Assembly: GCA_000499405.2 (NCBI GenBank)
Contig: HG738138.1
Coordinates: forward strand, 17,777,119 to 17,841,118
Direction of reading: 5' to 3'
Length of the DNA stretch: 64,000 nt
Origin: Onchocerca volvulus
Taxonomy: Eukaryota > Nematoda > Chromadorea > Rhabditida > Onchocercidae
Shown here: one piece after another, positions 62,079 to 64,000 of the stretch
Layout of the letters: each line of letters opens with the position of its first letter
How positions within the stretch are numbered: the first letter of the stretch is position 1
The notes under the pieces: model-generated
Databases searched by the model: none
What the model saw: the letters and a program-made list of their open reading frames with translations, nothing else
Told to the model about the DNA's origin: nothing
Position numbers and translations under genes: made by a program

Positions 62079-63885
62079 TTAAACATAGGTCATCGGATGC
62101 GCATTGCTGCGATGAGCATAAACAGCTAATGGTGTCTGGCGACGGAATACATCTTCTGATTCCCTCAGTGAGATTCTGGAAATGTCAAAATTCAGGGATA
62201 ATTACAATGTAATCTTCCCAATAAAAATGAAAAATCACTAAATTTCGGAAATTCAATTGCGACGAAGACCAACATCCAGAATTTCTGGTTTGATCTAACA
62301 AATTAATAACAATTTAATTCATTAAAACACTGATACCGTTTTTGCTGATGCATAATCATCGGACTGTTCCACGATCTACTCGGTGCAGTACCATAGCCAC
62401 TTTCATGTCCATTATCACCTGAATTACCGGAATTCCGAGATTTCTCATCATCAGTTGAACTGAAATTTACATTCTATTATCAACAATACATATTTTTAAC
62501 TAATTAGCATAAAATCAAAAACATTATTGTATCTTTTAATTGCAATAAAATTTATATATTTTAGTAATTTAATAAAATATTAAAAGTTTCACATTGCAAA
62601 TGTCGAGAAAATCAGTTACCTTTTGCTATTTCTATTATCGAATTTGTGTAACTTTGATTTAATGAAGTTTTAGGATGTAAAAAGCGACATTTATTTGCAC
62701 TTTTCCCGTGAAGTTCAGACAGTTCTTTTTTTTCTAAGTTCAAGCAGTTTACTCAAAACGACTAGAATATATTTTAGATTGCAGCGATTTAAAACCGCAA
62801 AACATTGATTTTGTACGAATCGTTGAACTTTGGACTTGGAATAATTTTTCCTTTTATCCTTGATTTGTGAACAGTCTTTTGGTGTAATTATCTAATTGCC
62901 TCCGTGATGAATGAATGCCTGTTACCCTTCCATATTACAAAATATAAAACAAATAAGAAAAAATTTTATTGGAAATATTGAACAATTATCATTCATCGTA
63001 GCATATTTTTTCCTCCTAATTATTTCAACTTTAACTTCAAATTAAAGTTTTACTTTCAATTAAAAGTTAAGTTAGAAATCAAATTAAATCACTTCTAACA
63101 TTGAATTATAAAAGCAAATAATTTCAATTTCGTCGCAAAAAAGGCTGCTAGATTCTTTAGAAAAAAGAATTTGTAATGTTTTTATGAATCAAAAAAAAAA
63201 ACTTTTTTCAATTTTTTGGTTACACATAACCATATTATAGTTGTTGTTTTTAGAATCACTCGTCTATCAAAAAAATCAACTGCTCAAAAATTTTACCGTT
63301 TCGGCGATGAAATAATGTGCATCACATCATGCTGTTTTTCCATAGAATTTCCGGATGAATCTAAACTAAGTGGAGAATCCTGAGAAGGTGGTGGCGGTGG
63401 ACGACATGTCGGTGGTGGCCTACGCACTGAGAATATGCCATAAGGTAGCTAAAAATGAATTAAAACATAATTAAATTGAAAAAAAAATCAAATTTTCAAC
63501 ATTATTTATTTTGGAATAAGTCTTGCGTTTCTAAGCTGTATCATATTTTTTCGATCTTTTCAAATCCCCTAAACGATCTGTCAAAGTAGCGAAAGTCTGT
63601 TTGAAATAAATAGAATTCAACCTATTTGTACAAATATTTTTGCATACAATTTTGAAGCAAATATAATTACACTCAAAGGTTCATACTTCTCGTCGAGATG
63701 AGTATGTTGCGGAATTTTCGTGATGTACGACACTGAAAACTTCGTTTCCCGGAATTTCTTCATATAACCTTCCAATAGTACAATAACCGTCTGATGATCC
63801 ATGAAGTCGAAATCCTGATCCAGACTGTAGCGATGAATTTCTCATCGAATTTGTTGATAACTTATTAGGACGATATGAATAACTC
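62079..63885 (-). CDS. C-terminal exons of a proline-rich protein with a PDZ-ligand end (gene continues off the window)
   Basis: Minus-strand exons 63885-63687, 63448-63297, 62459-62337 and 62175-62079 join in consistent phases (0,2,2) to give the last 189 or so residues. The first visible exon enters in phase 2 from an exon beyond the window. The sequence is Ser/Gly/Asn-rich and disordered. Features are a tyrosine-containing segment (GYCTIGRLYEEIPG), a proline cluster (RRPPPTCRPPPPPSQ) that could bind SH3 or EVH1 domains, a GHESGYGTAPS stretch and the C-terminus PMTYV. The final T-Y-V fits a class I PDZ-binding motif. This looks like the cytoplasmic tail of a membrane receptor or adhesion protein, or a scaffold; the family cannot be named without the missing N-terminal exons. 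Confidence 0.7.
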
Positions 63886-64000
63886 CTGCCAAAAATTTTG
63901 GATTATAAAAGGGGTTAATCTTATCAGGCTTTAATTAAATTGGAAGGATTTAATTATCATAAGCAGAATTACTGAAATTTTTGAAGATCTGCAAATTATA

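Overview
This window looks like a nuclear contig from a parasitic roundworm, most likely a filarial (clade III) nematode. The DNA is AT-rich, and genes are split into many short exons by AT-rich introns that end in the nematode-type TTTCAG acceptor. A nematode-specific ground-like (hedgehog-related) domain is present, as are a nematode EGL-9 with its MYND finger and a gas-1-type complex I subunit. All exon models were built by hand from reading frame, splice phase and family similarity; no search was run.

Layout: 1-4.5 kb, no convincing gene. 4.5-12.0 kb (+), a 12-exon EGL-9/PHD oxygen-sensing prolyl hydroxylase. 14.0-15.2 kb, a decayed Helitron with a readable 3' terminus. 19.1-21.2 kb (+), an unrecognised secreted protein. 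22.3-26.6 kb (-), an MFSD10-like transporter, convergent with the previous gene. 29.2-32.4 kb (+), a ground-like domain gene with possible upstream exons. 34.2-36.6 kb (-), a basic nuclear-type protein. 40.0-43.1 kb (+), the 49-kDa subunit of mitochondrial complex I (NDUFS2/gas-1). 44.7-46.6 kb (+), a PX-domain protein. 47.5-47.9 kb (-), a decayed BEL/Pao gag fragment. 48.1-58.8 kb, a pair of 1,824-bp inverted repeats around a 7.0-kb spacer with a tRNA-Arg(ACG) gene, a foldback element and a 12-exon Myb/SANT-like gene. 58.8-59.7 kb (-), a doubtful gene. 62.1-63.9 kb (-), the C-terminal exons of a proline-rich protein ending in a PDZ-ligand motif.

The genes do not form one pathway or an obvious operon. 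EGL-9 and NDUFS2 both concern oxygen and respiration, but they lie 28 kb apart and nothing shows a functional link.

The items most worth a second look are: the near-identical inverted repeat pair enclosing a complete gene and a tRNA; three GC-AG introns in about 57 modelled introns, one splitting the codon for the 2-oxoglutarate-binding arginine of EGL-9; a 46-bp-stem hairpin at 27.4 kb; and a 31-bp duplication that copies a splice donor in the transporter gene. I did not find a clearly novel multi-gene system.
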